Shown piece after piece: positions 45,281-58,893 of a stretch of 64,000 nucleotides of DNA. The stretch lies in the NCBI GenBank assembly GCA_002917075.1, contig NTMA01000033.1, positions 186,001 to 250,000 of the forward strand, written 5' to 3'. The translations under genes were made by a program, and so were the position numbers. This DNA comes from Hawksworthiomyces lignivorus (Eukaryota; Ascomycota; Sordariomycetes; Ophiostomatales; Ophiostomataceae). The notes under the pieces are model-generated. The model searched no databases. It saw only the letters and a list, made by a program, of their open reading frames with translations, and was not told the origin of the DNA. The stretch's first letter is position 1. Each line of letters begins with the position of its first letter.

Positions 45281-47074
45281 TCAATACCCCTTGGTCGGAC
45301 TCCGGCCTGCCTTCGTAGGACTGCGCTCCCGCTCTCTTTTACTAGGACTCCGGCGGAACGACGGTGTCTGTGGCGGAGGCATGATGGCCGCCCGCGGCGC
45401 ATCTGGAGAGGCATCTGTGTCAGTTGGAGTATCGGCCTGTATCATGAATTCGCGCCGGATGTGCCGCGGTGTCTGTCCTATGGGAGCCCAGATGTAAGCT
45501 TGATTTGGGTCCTGTGATGGGGGCAGCGATGGCGCAGGGGCACCGGCGACCTGCGACTGGTACGCATGCTGTCCTGGAACGTTGGCTTTTGGCTGGTTCA
45601 CAAAAGCCGCGTCACGGAACCGGCTGAAGCCGAGATTGCTGGCAAGGATGACAGCCAGCATGGCCGACAAGATAAAGCCCTGAAATTTCCATCAGTATCT
45701 CGAAGCGTAAAGCGCGATGTGGAGTGCGTGGGCGGTACTCGCAGGCAAGAACACGCCCACATCGCTCTCCTGTAGAGACTTACCCAAGCTTTGAAGCTCA
45801 TCACGCCGACAAACTCGTTGATAATCTCGGCCACGTTTTTGGCCGACACTTGCATCTTCATCACGCTCGACGGATCTTGGTTCATGCACACCTCCCATTC
45901 GTTACACATCACGTTGAGGGCCGGCAGCCGCTCGCTCTTCGGCGCACACCGGTTCTTCGTGTACTCGTGCGCACACTCGTTCATCTGCGCCAGCAGCCTG
46001 CCGCGCGCCGCATCTGCCGCGTGCGAGATGTCTGCCCGCATCATCGAGATGCCGCCCCAGACAAACCACATTACGACCGCCATGAAGAACACGTTCATCC
46101 CAAGCTGCACCCACCACGAGAGGATCAGCGGAACATTGGGATGGTCGTGGATGGCAGAAAACAGGCTTCCAATGACCCCGCGCTGCCCTTCGCGGTCTTG
46201 GCTCCTCGGCTTATCAGACCGCCTCCTCGACCGCCGCGTACCGTCCGTCCATTCGCTCGCGTCCGTGTCGTCTGACTCGTCCGATGTGTACACTCCATGG
46301 AATCGTGTCCGAACGCTTCCCACATCTCTGTCCCCAAGCTGCCGCTTTCGCTTCCGCACACGATCCCTCCGACCAAACAACCGTTCCAGCTTGCCGCGGG
46401 GCACCTCGCCGCGACCAGGCGTGCGGCCGCCTACCAGAGACTGTTCAGTCTCTGCCTCTGCTGTGCTGGCCTTGTTGTCGTGGAAGAGCTTGCGGTTCAC
46501 GGCAGACGCCGGCGTGAGCGTCGCGTGCGCAAAGTCGCGGTCGAACCTCTCAAACTCGGGAGTCTCGTCCGGTATCATGGACACATCACTGGCCACCGCG
46601 GGGCTCTCTTCGGCACCCGAGCACTCGGAGAGAATCTCTTCGTTGCGTTTCTGCGGTGTCGTAAATGCTGGGTTGCGGAACGGCGACGCAGCTGGGAACG
46701 GCCGAGCCGATGGTGGGTTGAACATCGAGGAGCTAGGCGGGCGGGGAAATTGCTGTTTGGAAGGCGACGGCGGCGCATTGTGTGATGTTGCAGAAGCGGC
46801 GCTGTTCAATCCCACAGTCGCAAACGGGTTGATTGGCTTGGCCGATCTTGATGGAGATTCTGTGTTAAAAGAGGAGCCTAAGATTGTTAGCTGTTGCACG
46901 AGAATGGGAAATGTAGATGCTCTCTAGAAGAGGCAAACATAGAGGCAAGGAATGCAAAAGCTCACCGATGAATGATCGTTGTGGGATTTGAGCGAAGGGG
47001 CTCGATGCGTCGACAGGACCACGGCTGTTCTGGTATTCCCAGTCCATGGGGCCTTCAAAAGTCCTTCGGTTCAT
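45281..47074 (-). CDS. BRL1: Brl1/Brr6-family nuclear envelope protein
   Basis: Integral nuclear-envelope/ER protein of the Brl1-Brr6 family, which assists nuclear pore complex assembly and membrane lipid homeostasis. Three exons (46966-47074, 45784-46877, 45281-45679) join in frame to 533 aa with GTGAGC and GTAAGT donors. The N-terminal 285 residues are Ser/Pro-rich and basic, with an acidic patch. TM1 lies at about 286-315 (ILSWWVQLGMNVFFMAVVMW). The lumenal domain has the four hallmark Cys at about 338, 347, 361 and 367 (NECAHEY, NRCAPKS, NVMCNEWEVCMNQDP). TM2 follows the second intron at about 402-420 (GFILSAMLAVILASNLGF). The C-terminal tail is Pro/Arg/Ser-rich. All signature residues are present. 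The symbol is by family; fungi with one copy do not separate Brl1 from Brr6. It shares a 708-bp divergent promoter with IWS1. Confidence 0.9.
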
Positions 47075-47782
47075 AGCGGCGAACAGTCGGACAAGCGAAT
47101 TTGTTGATGTGGTGCGACTTTTGTATCCAGCTCAGCTTTCTGTAAAATGCAAGAGAACAAGAGTTGGAGAAGAAAATAACAGAGAAAGCAGGTTGGAAAA
47201 ATAAACAAGAGACAATCTACTGTCACACTGGCCTTTGCTTGTCTGCATCCAAACCCAAGTTCTGCATATTACGGGACGGTGTTGTTCTCAGGGATTTTTT
47301 TTTTACCCAGCAGGCCGTGTCGTCGGTGGCAACGGCCTGTAGCTTCTCCGTTGTAAACAAAAGGGGACAATAGAGAGAAAACACAGGGGAATGCGTCGGT
47401 GCCTGAGGCATCAAAATGGCTGCTGTGGGAGCCTTTCCATTTCGCAGTTTTGGCGCTTCGCTGGTCAAAGCGGCTTTGAGATCCACTTTATTTAGTTCTC
47501 GCTGCGAAGGGCTCAGGCCCAATATTAATTTCGTATGGGCGAAAGAGAGTTGCCCGCAAAAGTCACATTCTGTCAAACTCTCATTTCACAGGTTTCTTTT
47601 CGTTTCATCAATCCGACATCTCTTTAGGAACTCTTCTTCGGCCTATTAGCCGTTTAATCCAGACTTTGTGTGCATCGACAGTCTCGGTCCTTCTATCGCC
47701 ATCCCTTTCCGATAATCTCGAAAGTGTCTAGCCTCATTCTTGCCGCGTCTTGACCTGACTTCATCTATCGCCAATACTCAGG
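47075..47782. promoter_or_regulatory. Divergent promoter between BRL1 and IWS1
   Basis: The two start codons, at 47074 (minus) and 47783 (plus), face away from each other across 708 bp. The right part is CT-rich before the IWS1 ATG (47580-47780), as is usual for fungal transcription starts. No other gene fits. Confidence 0.6.
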
Positions 47783-49421
47783 ATGTCTGACGCTGCGTCC
47801 GACGCTGGCTCGCGGCTTCACACGCCGGAAGCTGCAGCTGACGAGCCTGCGCCGGCAAGTCCAGAGGAGGCGCTTTCGCCGGCCGCCAACCCACTCCGTG
47901 ACGACGATGAAGACGGAGAGGCCCACTCAGAAAAGGAAGATTCCGATGGCGATGGGCAGGCTAGACGCAAATCAAAGGCGCGGAAGGCCCGCAAAGGCAG
48001 CGACGGTGAAGACGACGGCGAAGAATCTGAAGAGCTCCTTTCGGATGTAGACGAGGACCAGTTCGAGGACTACGACCCAGCTACCGCGTACATCGAAGAG
48101 CGGCCGATCACCATCGACGAAGAAGCAGCTCGGGGGCTGAAATCCGCGAAGCGAAAGCGGGGAGGCGATGATGGAAAGTCCCGAAAGCCCAAGGAAGGAC
48201 GGCGCGACAAGAAACGCCCCACAGCAGCCGGTGGTGACGACGGTGCCGGGGGGGCTGATGCGGGTGGCAGCGATGACGCTGGAGAGGCGGATGGATCCTC
48301 CAAGCGCGCCCGTCGGTCACGGCCCGACGAGGCCGGACGCAAGAAGAAGTCAGCGTCGCCAGAGGTGAATGAAGAGGATCTGACACCAGAGGAACGTCGG
48401 AAACGGGCACTCAGCCGGGCCATCGATCTTGCTATCCGAAATCCGAATAAGCGGCGGCGGAAGCAGGATGAGGAAGTATGTTTACCATGAGAAGATGAAC
48501 TAGCCGATCCGAAAGTGACATGGCGCGGGACCATATATGCTAACGTATGTTTAATTAGGATCTAGAGAAAGCCGCGGACGAAGAAATCGCACAGCTCAAG
48601 ATTCGGATGGAAAGGGCGTGCATGGCCGACATCGATGCCCGCGCCGAAGGCCGACCAGCCGTCAACAAGCTGCAGCTGCTGCCCCAGGTCTTGTCTGTGC
48701 TCAACCGCAACGATATCCAGGAGACAGTGCTCGACCCAGAGACGAACTTTTTGCAGTCGGTCAAATTCTTCTTAGAACCGCTAAATGACGGCTCTCTCCC
48801 AAGCTACACCATACAACGTGACATCTTCACGTGTCTGACGAAATTGCCCATCGAAAAGGATGCTTTGCTGAGCAGCGGAATCGGCAAGGTGGTCCTCTTC
48901 TATACTCGCAGCAAACGGGCGGAACCTGCAATCAAGCGCATGGCTGAGCGGCTCGTTGGCGAGTGGAGCCGGCCGATCCTCAAAAAGACAGACGACTTCA
49001 AGAAACGACACATCGAGACTCGCGATTATGACTACCGGTTTGTTCCCCTATTTGCATTTTATGACTCCCCATTCCTACCTGCCTCTCTTCCGGCACCCCC
49101 TTTTTTTGTTTTTTTCGCATTTCTTAGTCTAACAATATTTTCAGTGCTGCCAAATTGGCTGAGCAAGGCATCGCAAGCCAATACACGCTCACAGAACGGC
49201 CCATGTCGCGCTTTGAAATCGATAAAGAAATGCAGCTGGCACCACCCGTGGTGAATCCCAACCGCGCCCAGCCTGTTGGCTTGCCACAGTCATATACAAT
49301 TGCGCCAAAGAGCACATTTGAAGGTCATCGCGGCGCAGACTTCCGGCCAATTGGTGCCAGCAGCATGGAAGCCTTCCGCCGGATGACACAAAAGGCCAAA
49401 ATGCGGAACAAGAAGAAATAG
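47783..49421 (+). CDS. IWS1: Transcription elongation factor Iws1/Spn1
   Basis: Nuclear factor that binds Spt6 and RNA polymerase II during elongation. Three exons (47783-48475, 48559-49037, 49145-49421) join in frame to 482 aa. The first 230 residues are an acidic/basic disordered region rich in Asp, Glu, Lys and Ser (FEDYDPATAYIEERPITID). The conserved helical TFIIS N-terminal-like (LW) domain occupies about 270-380, with LPQVLSVLNRNDIQETVLDP, FFLEPLNDGSLPSY and MAERLVGEWSRPIL. The tail carries ERPMSRFEIDKEMQLAPP and the ending RMTQKAKMRNKKK, which match the family. The ATG at 47783 is the first in the frame, and the product length is usual for the family. The second intron (107 nt) is T-rich with a weak GTTTGT donor. 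Confidence 0.95.
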
Positions 49422-50497
49422 AGTACCTTTCAAAAGAATCGCACTCCCAATGTCACGGAGAAGTAAAGATGGCTAAGGTTTTCACATTTTTCGGTTTGCT
49501 TTTTCCTCTATGTTGACTTCAGGCCATCCAGGAAATAGACTATAGTTAAGGAGTTGGCGTTCCAGGTTGCAAGGACAAATAGTGGAATAAATTTGGAAAG
49601 TCGGATGCTAGCACCTCTCAATACTTCTTGAACGCAGAAGCGGCGTATTGAACCATAACCAGATGAATGAGCAAGCTCTCAAGTATATGATTGAGGATAA
49701 GTGTGGCCCATGACAATACAATAACTGTCTATGATTTGCCACAGAAGAGCATATACTGTAAAAGACACATGGACTCTGTAGTTACTTGCGTATATGTATA
49801 TAGAGCTACATACTGATGTTAGGGTCCTTCATTTTGCACTGCTCCTTTCGTGCATGCCGAGCTTCGCTAGCCTGATAATGACCAGCTGGCCAACAGCTAT
49901 TGTGCTATCTTTCTACTATCAACTATTCAGTGACCGCCAAGCAAAGAAACAGCGAGGTAGGCAAAAGGAGTTGACAAAAAAGAGTTGACAAAAAAAATTC
50001 AACATCATATAACGACATACAGACAGCAGGAAGTCAAAGTCAATCTTTTCATGTAATTGATAAGGCACCCAAAGAGCTGTCCAATTCAAGATGAATCTAT
50101 AACCTGGTAGGGATTTTTTTTTTCAAGAGCCACCAAAGCACCACGGCGAAATTGTCCTTGCAAAAAAGGCATCTAGTCGTAGAAAAAGAAGCTGGCAACT
50201 TTATGAAACCTCCGAAGGCCAAAAATAAATATATGGAAAGATAGAAGGTGTGGCAATTCTGCTGTCTAGAAGAATGCCGCTGCCCACTGATGGGACAGGG
50301 AGGTGATAGAGATTTACCAGAGAACAGGAAGAGGAGGATGAAGTATGGGTCTAGAAGGACAAGCAGAGTGACCGAAAACCACGTAAAGCATATGGCATCC
50401 GAAAAACCGACAATAAAAAAACATCATATATAATAATAAAAGAAACAATCCAAAAATGAAAGAACGAGTCTTCTGTCATTACCGCTTAAATTTTTAT
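49422..50497. other. Intergenic between the convergent IWS1 and SRPK genes
   Basis: AT-rich 3' flanks of both genes. No coding signal. Confidence 0.6.
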
Positions 50498-53551
<3,054 letters not shown>

Positions 53552-53571
53552 CGTGGCCGGCGACGGAATTG

Positions 53572-53595
53572 GGCGATGGGCGATGGGCGATGGGC
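53572..53595 (+). repeat. (GGCGATG)3 tandem repeat in the SRPK 5' leader
   Basis: Three perfect 7-bp copies plus a partial fourth, 21-44 bp upstream of the SRPK ATG. On the coding strand the unit is CATCGCC, each copy within CCCATCG. It lies in the presumed 5' untranslated leader and creates no ATG. Confidence 0.8.
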
Positions 53596-55978
53596 GGCGC
53601 TGGTGATGTAAAGGACGAAGCGCGGCAATGGTTTGGAAAGACGGGCAGGAATAAGCAAGCGACAAGTAATAAGTCTTGGTTATTTCGACGCTGCTATAGC
53701 TGCGCGCTGATTCTTAGTCGCCGACGTAAGATACTAGTGTCCACTCTCACAACCCTCACTAGCAGGTCTATCACTCTAGAACCTGCTGGTGGATCAATGA
53801 AGGAAGTGCTCAGGTGTTGGATAGCAGAGTGGCGGTGGTGGCGTTGTTTGGTTTGTGTGGAGTGGCTATCGCTGTCGCAATTGTGACATGCGAAAGTGTT
53901 CGGGCCGCGATTCTAAGGAGTTGCAGGGTAGAATGGCGGGGCTATTCTCTGTATTTGAGAGGAGGATTCGATTTCCTGACGCGATTATTCGGCCTTCTGC
54001 AGCAACTGGAACACTGATTGTGGCGGGGTGAGGGGTGGGCTGTTTGGTCTTATTGCGTTTTAGTATGCCCGGTGTCTTGCCTTTTGTTATGTAGCTGAGA
54101 GCTGCCGCGCAGTTGTTGTCCTTATCCTCTCTTTGCTTCAGGAAATTATTCGTAGTTTTCTCGAACTAAATTTCCCATGAGTGACTATTGTGCGTATACC
54201 TGGCTTTCCTTTCTCCTATGTTGCGTCTTATCGTCCACCGTCGGCTTCTCGCGCATGCGCGTTACCGGATTTCCTAATGAGCCGACATTTGTAGAGCTTG
54301 GAAGAACACAGAATAAAGAGTGAGACAATTGTCAGGGGAGAGCAAAAGGAGGACTCGGACCAGGCGGAAACGAAAATAACTTGTCGAAGGAAAGCTGTGA
54401 GTCGGACGAGGGCAATAGGAAGTTATCGCACACAAGAGCTTAGCGAAACTGACTGTGGGCGCGCGCGTTCTCTGGTGGGAGACGGAGGATGCATCGGCAG
54501 AACGCGATGGAATAAGGCGGAAGGTCTTAAAGCAGTCGCATCAGGTTTTGGGGGAGGAGGGCAGGCTTATTGCAGAGCAGAAGAAGAGGAAGAAGGGAGA
54601 AAGGCGAGAAGAAGAAAAGGATGAGGTGTTGATGGACAGGAAAGGAGAGCACAAGCAAAGAATATGAGAAAATCAGCGACCACCGGCAAAGAGGGGCGGA
54701 ACGGCCGACGACGCCCTTCAAGACATATGTGTGGCGGCTAGTGCTGGCTGGGAAAGTGAAGCTGCCAGCCACACAGCACTGCCGGTCCTCTGTGCTGGGT
54801 TTCACCTTCTCTGTGCGGGCGCACCGCTCTGTAGCCGCCGCCAATCCCTGGTGATGACATGAACCACGTTGCGCTTACTTAAGGACAAGCAGCTAGCCAG
54901 TCAATTGGCGTAAACAGCTGTTCTCGGCCAGATCAGGTTCTGCAAATGGGGTTTACCTGGACATCAGTAACCGGCGTCATATCCATACACGGTGCATATA
55001 ACAACACACTGTAAAAATAGACACTGTTTCCTGTTGTCGTTTCCGTCTTACACCTGCAAGCGGCTCTTTTCATTACTTACTGGCCACGAGACAGGGGGAA
55101 CAATGTACAAAAAGAAATGAAGAAAAAGAAAGCAAAATGTGAAACGACACAAAAGCAGAAACAAACAAATAGGGACGCAAGCCGGATCATAACTCAGCCG
55201 CCGAGTTACGGCTAGCTCCGCACCAACACTTCTTTTTTTTTCTTGTCTTGGCCTTCCGATGGGCTACTGCGGATCGCAGATCGCAAAACAAAGCTTAGAA
55301 GCTTGGACTGCAATCAATGTTCGGTGCATCTGAGGAGAAAAGCCGGGTGCAGCCAAGCATGATACGCGCCAAGCAACCAGCCAGGTCAAGATAGGGTATT
55401 GCGCAACGGAAAAGCCGCCTACACATTGCCTGTCCTGACTAATATGGTATGAGATTGCCATTTGTAACTTTGAGACGGAGGGGATAGATAGACAGCGTAT
55501 CTCACTCGCTTCAAGGTATGAAGTTCAAGATATGAAGGCAGATGCGGGACCATTTTACGACTAGAACATTGGCTGCATGGGGAAATTCCTCAATATCCTA
55601 AATCACCAAGAATTCATTGGAGTTTGGCAAGCCAAGAGTCCTGTTTCTTTCAAAAGACGTGCCTAAAACGCGGCGGTGGTGCAATATGTGCGGTTATTTC
55701 GAACCGCAAGAACCTCCGTTCTTTAATTTAGAGATACGTCAAATGGACCATGGGACTAGACGCTACGCTCGAGGAAGGAAAAAAAAAATTCAACACTACT
55801 AAAGGCCTGTCCAGGTCAAGTAAATTTCTAGAAGCGGAGGTGCTGTGCCATGCTATTTATCCTGTAGAATGAGGGCATCTTTTAAGTTCTGGTGTCGTGA
55901 AACCAGATCTGTAGACTCTCGCCATGATCCACTGACGAAGGCACAACGAATTCAACGCCCTTTTGCCTATCTCTCATA
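53596..55978. other. Divergent intergenic region: SRPK and DUF4419 promoters
   Basis: The genes start at 53551 (minus) and 55979 (plus), so this 2.4-kb stretch holds both promoters. Purine-rich segments at 54300-54670 give long frames on both strands, which I regard as composition artefacts. No domain is visible. Confidence 0.5.
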
Positions 55979-57403
55979 ATGCACGCATCCACACCTAGCA
56001 AGGTGTTTGCAGCGGTTGCATGGATCTTTCTCTTCTGTCTCCAAAATGTGGCACACGCCGATGTTGTCGTACTTCCTGGCGGCGCTCCTCGTCTTTACGA
56101 TGGTCCTCACGGCGCCACATCCCTAGACGATTTCTACCGGCGCAGTGTAGCCAACGAGTTCGTCAATGTTAGCAACGAAACCCAAGTCCTTATGGCCGTG
56201 TACGACGATAGCACTTTTGAAGGCGCCAACCGGGTCCTACCATCGTCAGAAAGTTTCGTGCGAGGCGCTCTACAAGCATGGGCTGAGCATCTGCACCTCG
56301 TCCTTCGGCCCGACGAAGTCTGGTTTACTATTCTCTCCCAGTTATTTTTCTACGTCCATGCCCACCCCCAGGAACTTACATCGATTTACCAGCCACGCCC
56401 ACCAGGAGCAGAGCCAATGACGCTCACTGATTTTGAGTGGTTTCGAGTAATCCAAGACTTCAAATACGAAGCAGAGGATCGGGTCAAGGCCAAGTGGCTC
56501 ATGCTGTGGGCCATGCCGAACTTCACCACCTCCACCGTCGTTGACGAGATGACATCCACCATTTACATTCTCGGCCAGAATGAAGCCCATTTCTTACGCG
56601 CCCCAAGTAATAATACATTTGCCTGTGGCTTGCCGTCCGTGACCCTTCAAGGAGAACAGGACGACTGGACACAACTGCTCCAAAAGCTTGATCGATTTCC
56701 CGCGTTTGGCGCCGAGGCTACTTCATACAAGACGCAGCTGACTCCTATTCTCCTCCGTTTTATCGAGAGTTTCTCGAACCCTGACACTCCAGCCATCCGC
56801 GGGTTCTGGAATCAGATTGTTACAGGTTCAGGACCCGATCCAGCATGTCCAGCTGCTGCAGCACGTGACACTGTTAGTGGTTGGATCTCTGGCTTCTTTT
56901 ATTGGGATGCCGAAGGCAAGCCGATCACGAACGATAAGTCGGCTAAAAATACAACGGCAACTTCGCTCACCATAGATAACGTCACCTATCCTTCCATGAC
57001 AATCAGAGACCTTCCCATTGCTTATGCCCGCGCACCTTTTATCCTGCGGGACTTCAACAATACAGACTATTTTGAGGCATACGTGCTAGCGGGTACTCTT
57101 GGGAAGCAGATCTCGCCAGGTGCACCGGATGGATACGCCGACGCTCTGCACCGGGCTAACCAGACATCTTTATTGGTATCTGTCAATGCTTCTATCCACA
57201 GCGCGCTTCAACCCCTCTCAGCATGGATGTTGTACGGCCCTGCCGATTTCAACGCCACTGAGCAGCGGTGGGTGACCGAGCCGGAGTTGGTCGACCTTGC
57301 TAGCCTGCTCCGTGGAAGTGCCAACGATACTCAATGCCAGAAGAAACAGGGCAATATGGGGGCTCCAGTTGTGGTCCCGAGGCGTGCTTGGAAAGCATTG
57401 TAG
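55979..57403 (+). CDS. Secreted DUF4419-family protein
   Basis: Single-exon gene of 474 aa. Residues 1-27 form a signal peptide (KVFAAVAWIFLFCLQNVAHA), so the protein probably enters the secretory pathway. More than ten N-x-S/T sequons agree. The body has the features I associate with DUF4419: ALQAWAEHLHLVLRPDEVWF, the ILSQLFFYVHAHPQEL segment, a central WTQLLQKLDRFPAFG, RFIESFSNPD, FWNQIVT and SGWISGFFYWDAEG. No enzyme activity is established for the family to my knowledge. The ATG at 55979 directly precedes the signal peptide. It converges with the hydrolase gene on the other strand, 176 bp between stops. Confidence 0.8.
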   Translation: MHASTPSKVFAAVAWIFLFCLQNVAHADVVVLPGGAPRLYDGPHGATSLDDFYRRSVANEFVNVSNETQVLMAVYDDSTFEGANRVLPSSESFVRGALQAWAEHLHLVLRPDEVWFTILSQLFFYVHAHPQELTSIYQPRPPGAEPMTLTDFEWFRVIQDFKYEAEDRVKAKWLMLWAMPNFTTSTVVDEMTSTIYILGQNEAHFLRAPSNNTFACGLPSVTLQGEQDDWTQLLQKLDRFPAFGAEATSYKTQLTPILLRFIESFSNPDTPAIRGFWNQIVTGSGPDPACPAAAARDTVSGWISGFFYWDAEGKPITNDKSAKNTTATSLTIDNVTYPSMTIRDLPIAYARAPFILRDFNNTDYFEAYVLAGTLGKQISPGAPDGYADALHRANQTSLLVSVNASIHSALQPLSAWMLYGPADFNATEQRWVTEPELVDLASLLRGSANDTQCQKKQGNMGAPVVVPRRAWKAL

Positions 57404-57579
57404 CAGGTTGAGATTCAGCATTAGACAAGGGGCACTATAGCATTACAACTCAGGGAATAAAGCTCAAATTATAAAGCAAACAGATAGCGATGCTGAAAGC
57501 TAACGCTGTGCATAGTTTAAATCTCAGGTTTTCATATGCATAGGGGGAACTTTCCCTCCACAAATATATAGTCAATACT

Positions 57580-58893
57580 CTATTCAAGAACAACCGTCTC
57601 GCCAATATTGCACAGAAAAACCTCATCGTTCCATTTCAGTCCGCGACTGATGCATGCTTCTTTCCAACGGAGAGGCGGCTCCAGTACGTCCTCATACTGA
57701 GAGCTAAGTCCGCCACGCACCGTGCCATAGTGCATGCCTAGGCTTTTCTTGCTGCGAATGTCGATGTGGATCTCTACGGCGTCTTCTGGTGAGCAGTGTA
57801 CGCCGGACAAGAACGTGCGTGGAGAGTAGCAGCCGATGGGTAGAAGCGCCAAGTCGAATGGTCCATACTTTTGGCCGATTTCGGAAAATGCCGGGCACCG
57901 AGGTAGCTCCTTTTCATCTGTTCCTGCCGCCACGTCGTCTTCAGTAACTGTACGGTACCCCGTGTCTCCAGCGAAGAAGATTTTTCGTCTGTTGTCTTGG
58001 TTCTCTGCCTTTGGCAGAGAAACCCCCGCACCTTCGCCTTCATCGCCCAGGCCATCTAGGATGACAAACGAACACCACAGCATCTGGTTTTTATCGAAGG
58101 GCCCGCGCCGGCTAGCATGCTGGCTGGGCGTGCACGCCAGACGGACACCTCCCACAGCGTCCGGCACAGTTAGCACTACCTCATCCCACCAGTCCATCTC
58201 GGTAACGTGCTCTGGGCGGATCCCACAGCCGACAAACCACGCTTTGCTACCGAGTCCGCAGAAAAAATGTAGCGGGGTTGTCCTTCGCTTGTCTGCGTAC
58301 AATTGCCAAATTGTGTCCACATCTAGGTGGTCGTAATGGCTATGACTGATGCAGACGGCATCCACCAGGGGCACGTCCTCAAGGCGACAAGGTGGCGGAG
58401 AGAATCGTCTTGGTCCTACTAAGTTCTGCGGCCCCATGCGATCGGAAAACACAGGATCCAGAAGGAAGCGGATGCCCCGTCTCGCGGTGTTCTGCGCACC
58501 TCCGCTGTTAGCCGCAACATCCGCTATTGTTGGGACTCCCAGTGCGGAGCTGGACGAAATTCCATCCCGTGTTGAGTCTATTGGCTTTAGAATGGAAGTT
58601 GGCGCCATTTCAATGAAGAAACTCGCGTGACCAATCCACGTCACTTTGGCGCCATTCTTTCCTGCTCCCCAGTCCGGCGTCTCGATAGTCACTAAACCCT
58701 TTCGGCCGTCCGGTACGGGTACAAATTTTCGACCTGAGCCGAACCGAATGCCGAAGGCACTTGCTAGTGAATGGTTACTCCGAAACGATGACCACGGATT
58801 TCGAAATTGGGTCGGCGGACTGCCGACCCAATGTTCCGGTAGCTCCCTTGTAGTGGTCTTAGGGACCGGCGTGACGGTGACATTGGCTGTCAT
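57580..58893 (-). CDS. Metallo-beta-lactamase-fold hydrolase, NAPE-PLD-like
   Basis: Single-exon gene of 437 aa resembling N-acyl-phosphatidylethanolamine phospholipase D, a zinc-dependent enzyme that releases N-acylethanolamines. Order of motifs: HWVGSPPTQFRNPW, then WIGHASFFIE, LLDPVFSDRMGPQNLVGPRR, the zinc-binding CISHSHYDHLD (His 184, His 186, Asp 188, His 189), TPSQHASRRG with a further His ligand, FFAGDTGY (Asp ligand) and a C-terminal GMHYGT (His ligand). All metal ligands are in place. An inserted Ser/Ala-rich loop at 100-138 is not typical of the core fold. A TTG lies directly before the ATG at 58893; the ATG is used. No signal peptide is seen. Actual substrate is unproven; UlaG-like hydrolases share the fold. 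Confidence 0.88.
   Translation of the reverse strand: MTANVTVTPVPKTTTRELPEHWVGSPPTQFRNPWSSFRSNHSLASAFGIRFGSGRKFVPVPDGRKGLVTIETPDWGAGKNGAKVTWIGHASFFIEMAPTSILKPIDSTRDGISSSSALGVPTIADVAANSGGAQNTARRGIRFLLDPVFSDRMGPQNLVGPRRFSPPPCRLEDVPLVDAVCISHSHYDHLDVDTIWQLYADKRRTTPLHFFCGLGSKAWFVGCGIRPEHVTEMDWWDEVVLTVPDAVGGVRLACTPSQHASRRGPFDKNQMLWCSFVILDGLGDEGEGAGVSLPKAENQDNRRKIFFAGDTGYRTVTEDDVAAGTDEKELPRCPAFSEIGQKYGPFDLALLPIGCYSPRTFLSGVHCSPEDAVEIHIDIRSKKSLGMHYGTVRGGLSSQYEDVLEPPLRWKEACISRGLKWNDEVFLCNIGETVVLE

Noticed and set aside
45791..46927. 378-codon plus-strand frame
   Set aside because: It is the antisense shadow of the GC-rich BRL1/BRR6 exon 2, whose protein has clear family signatures.
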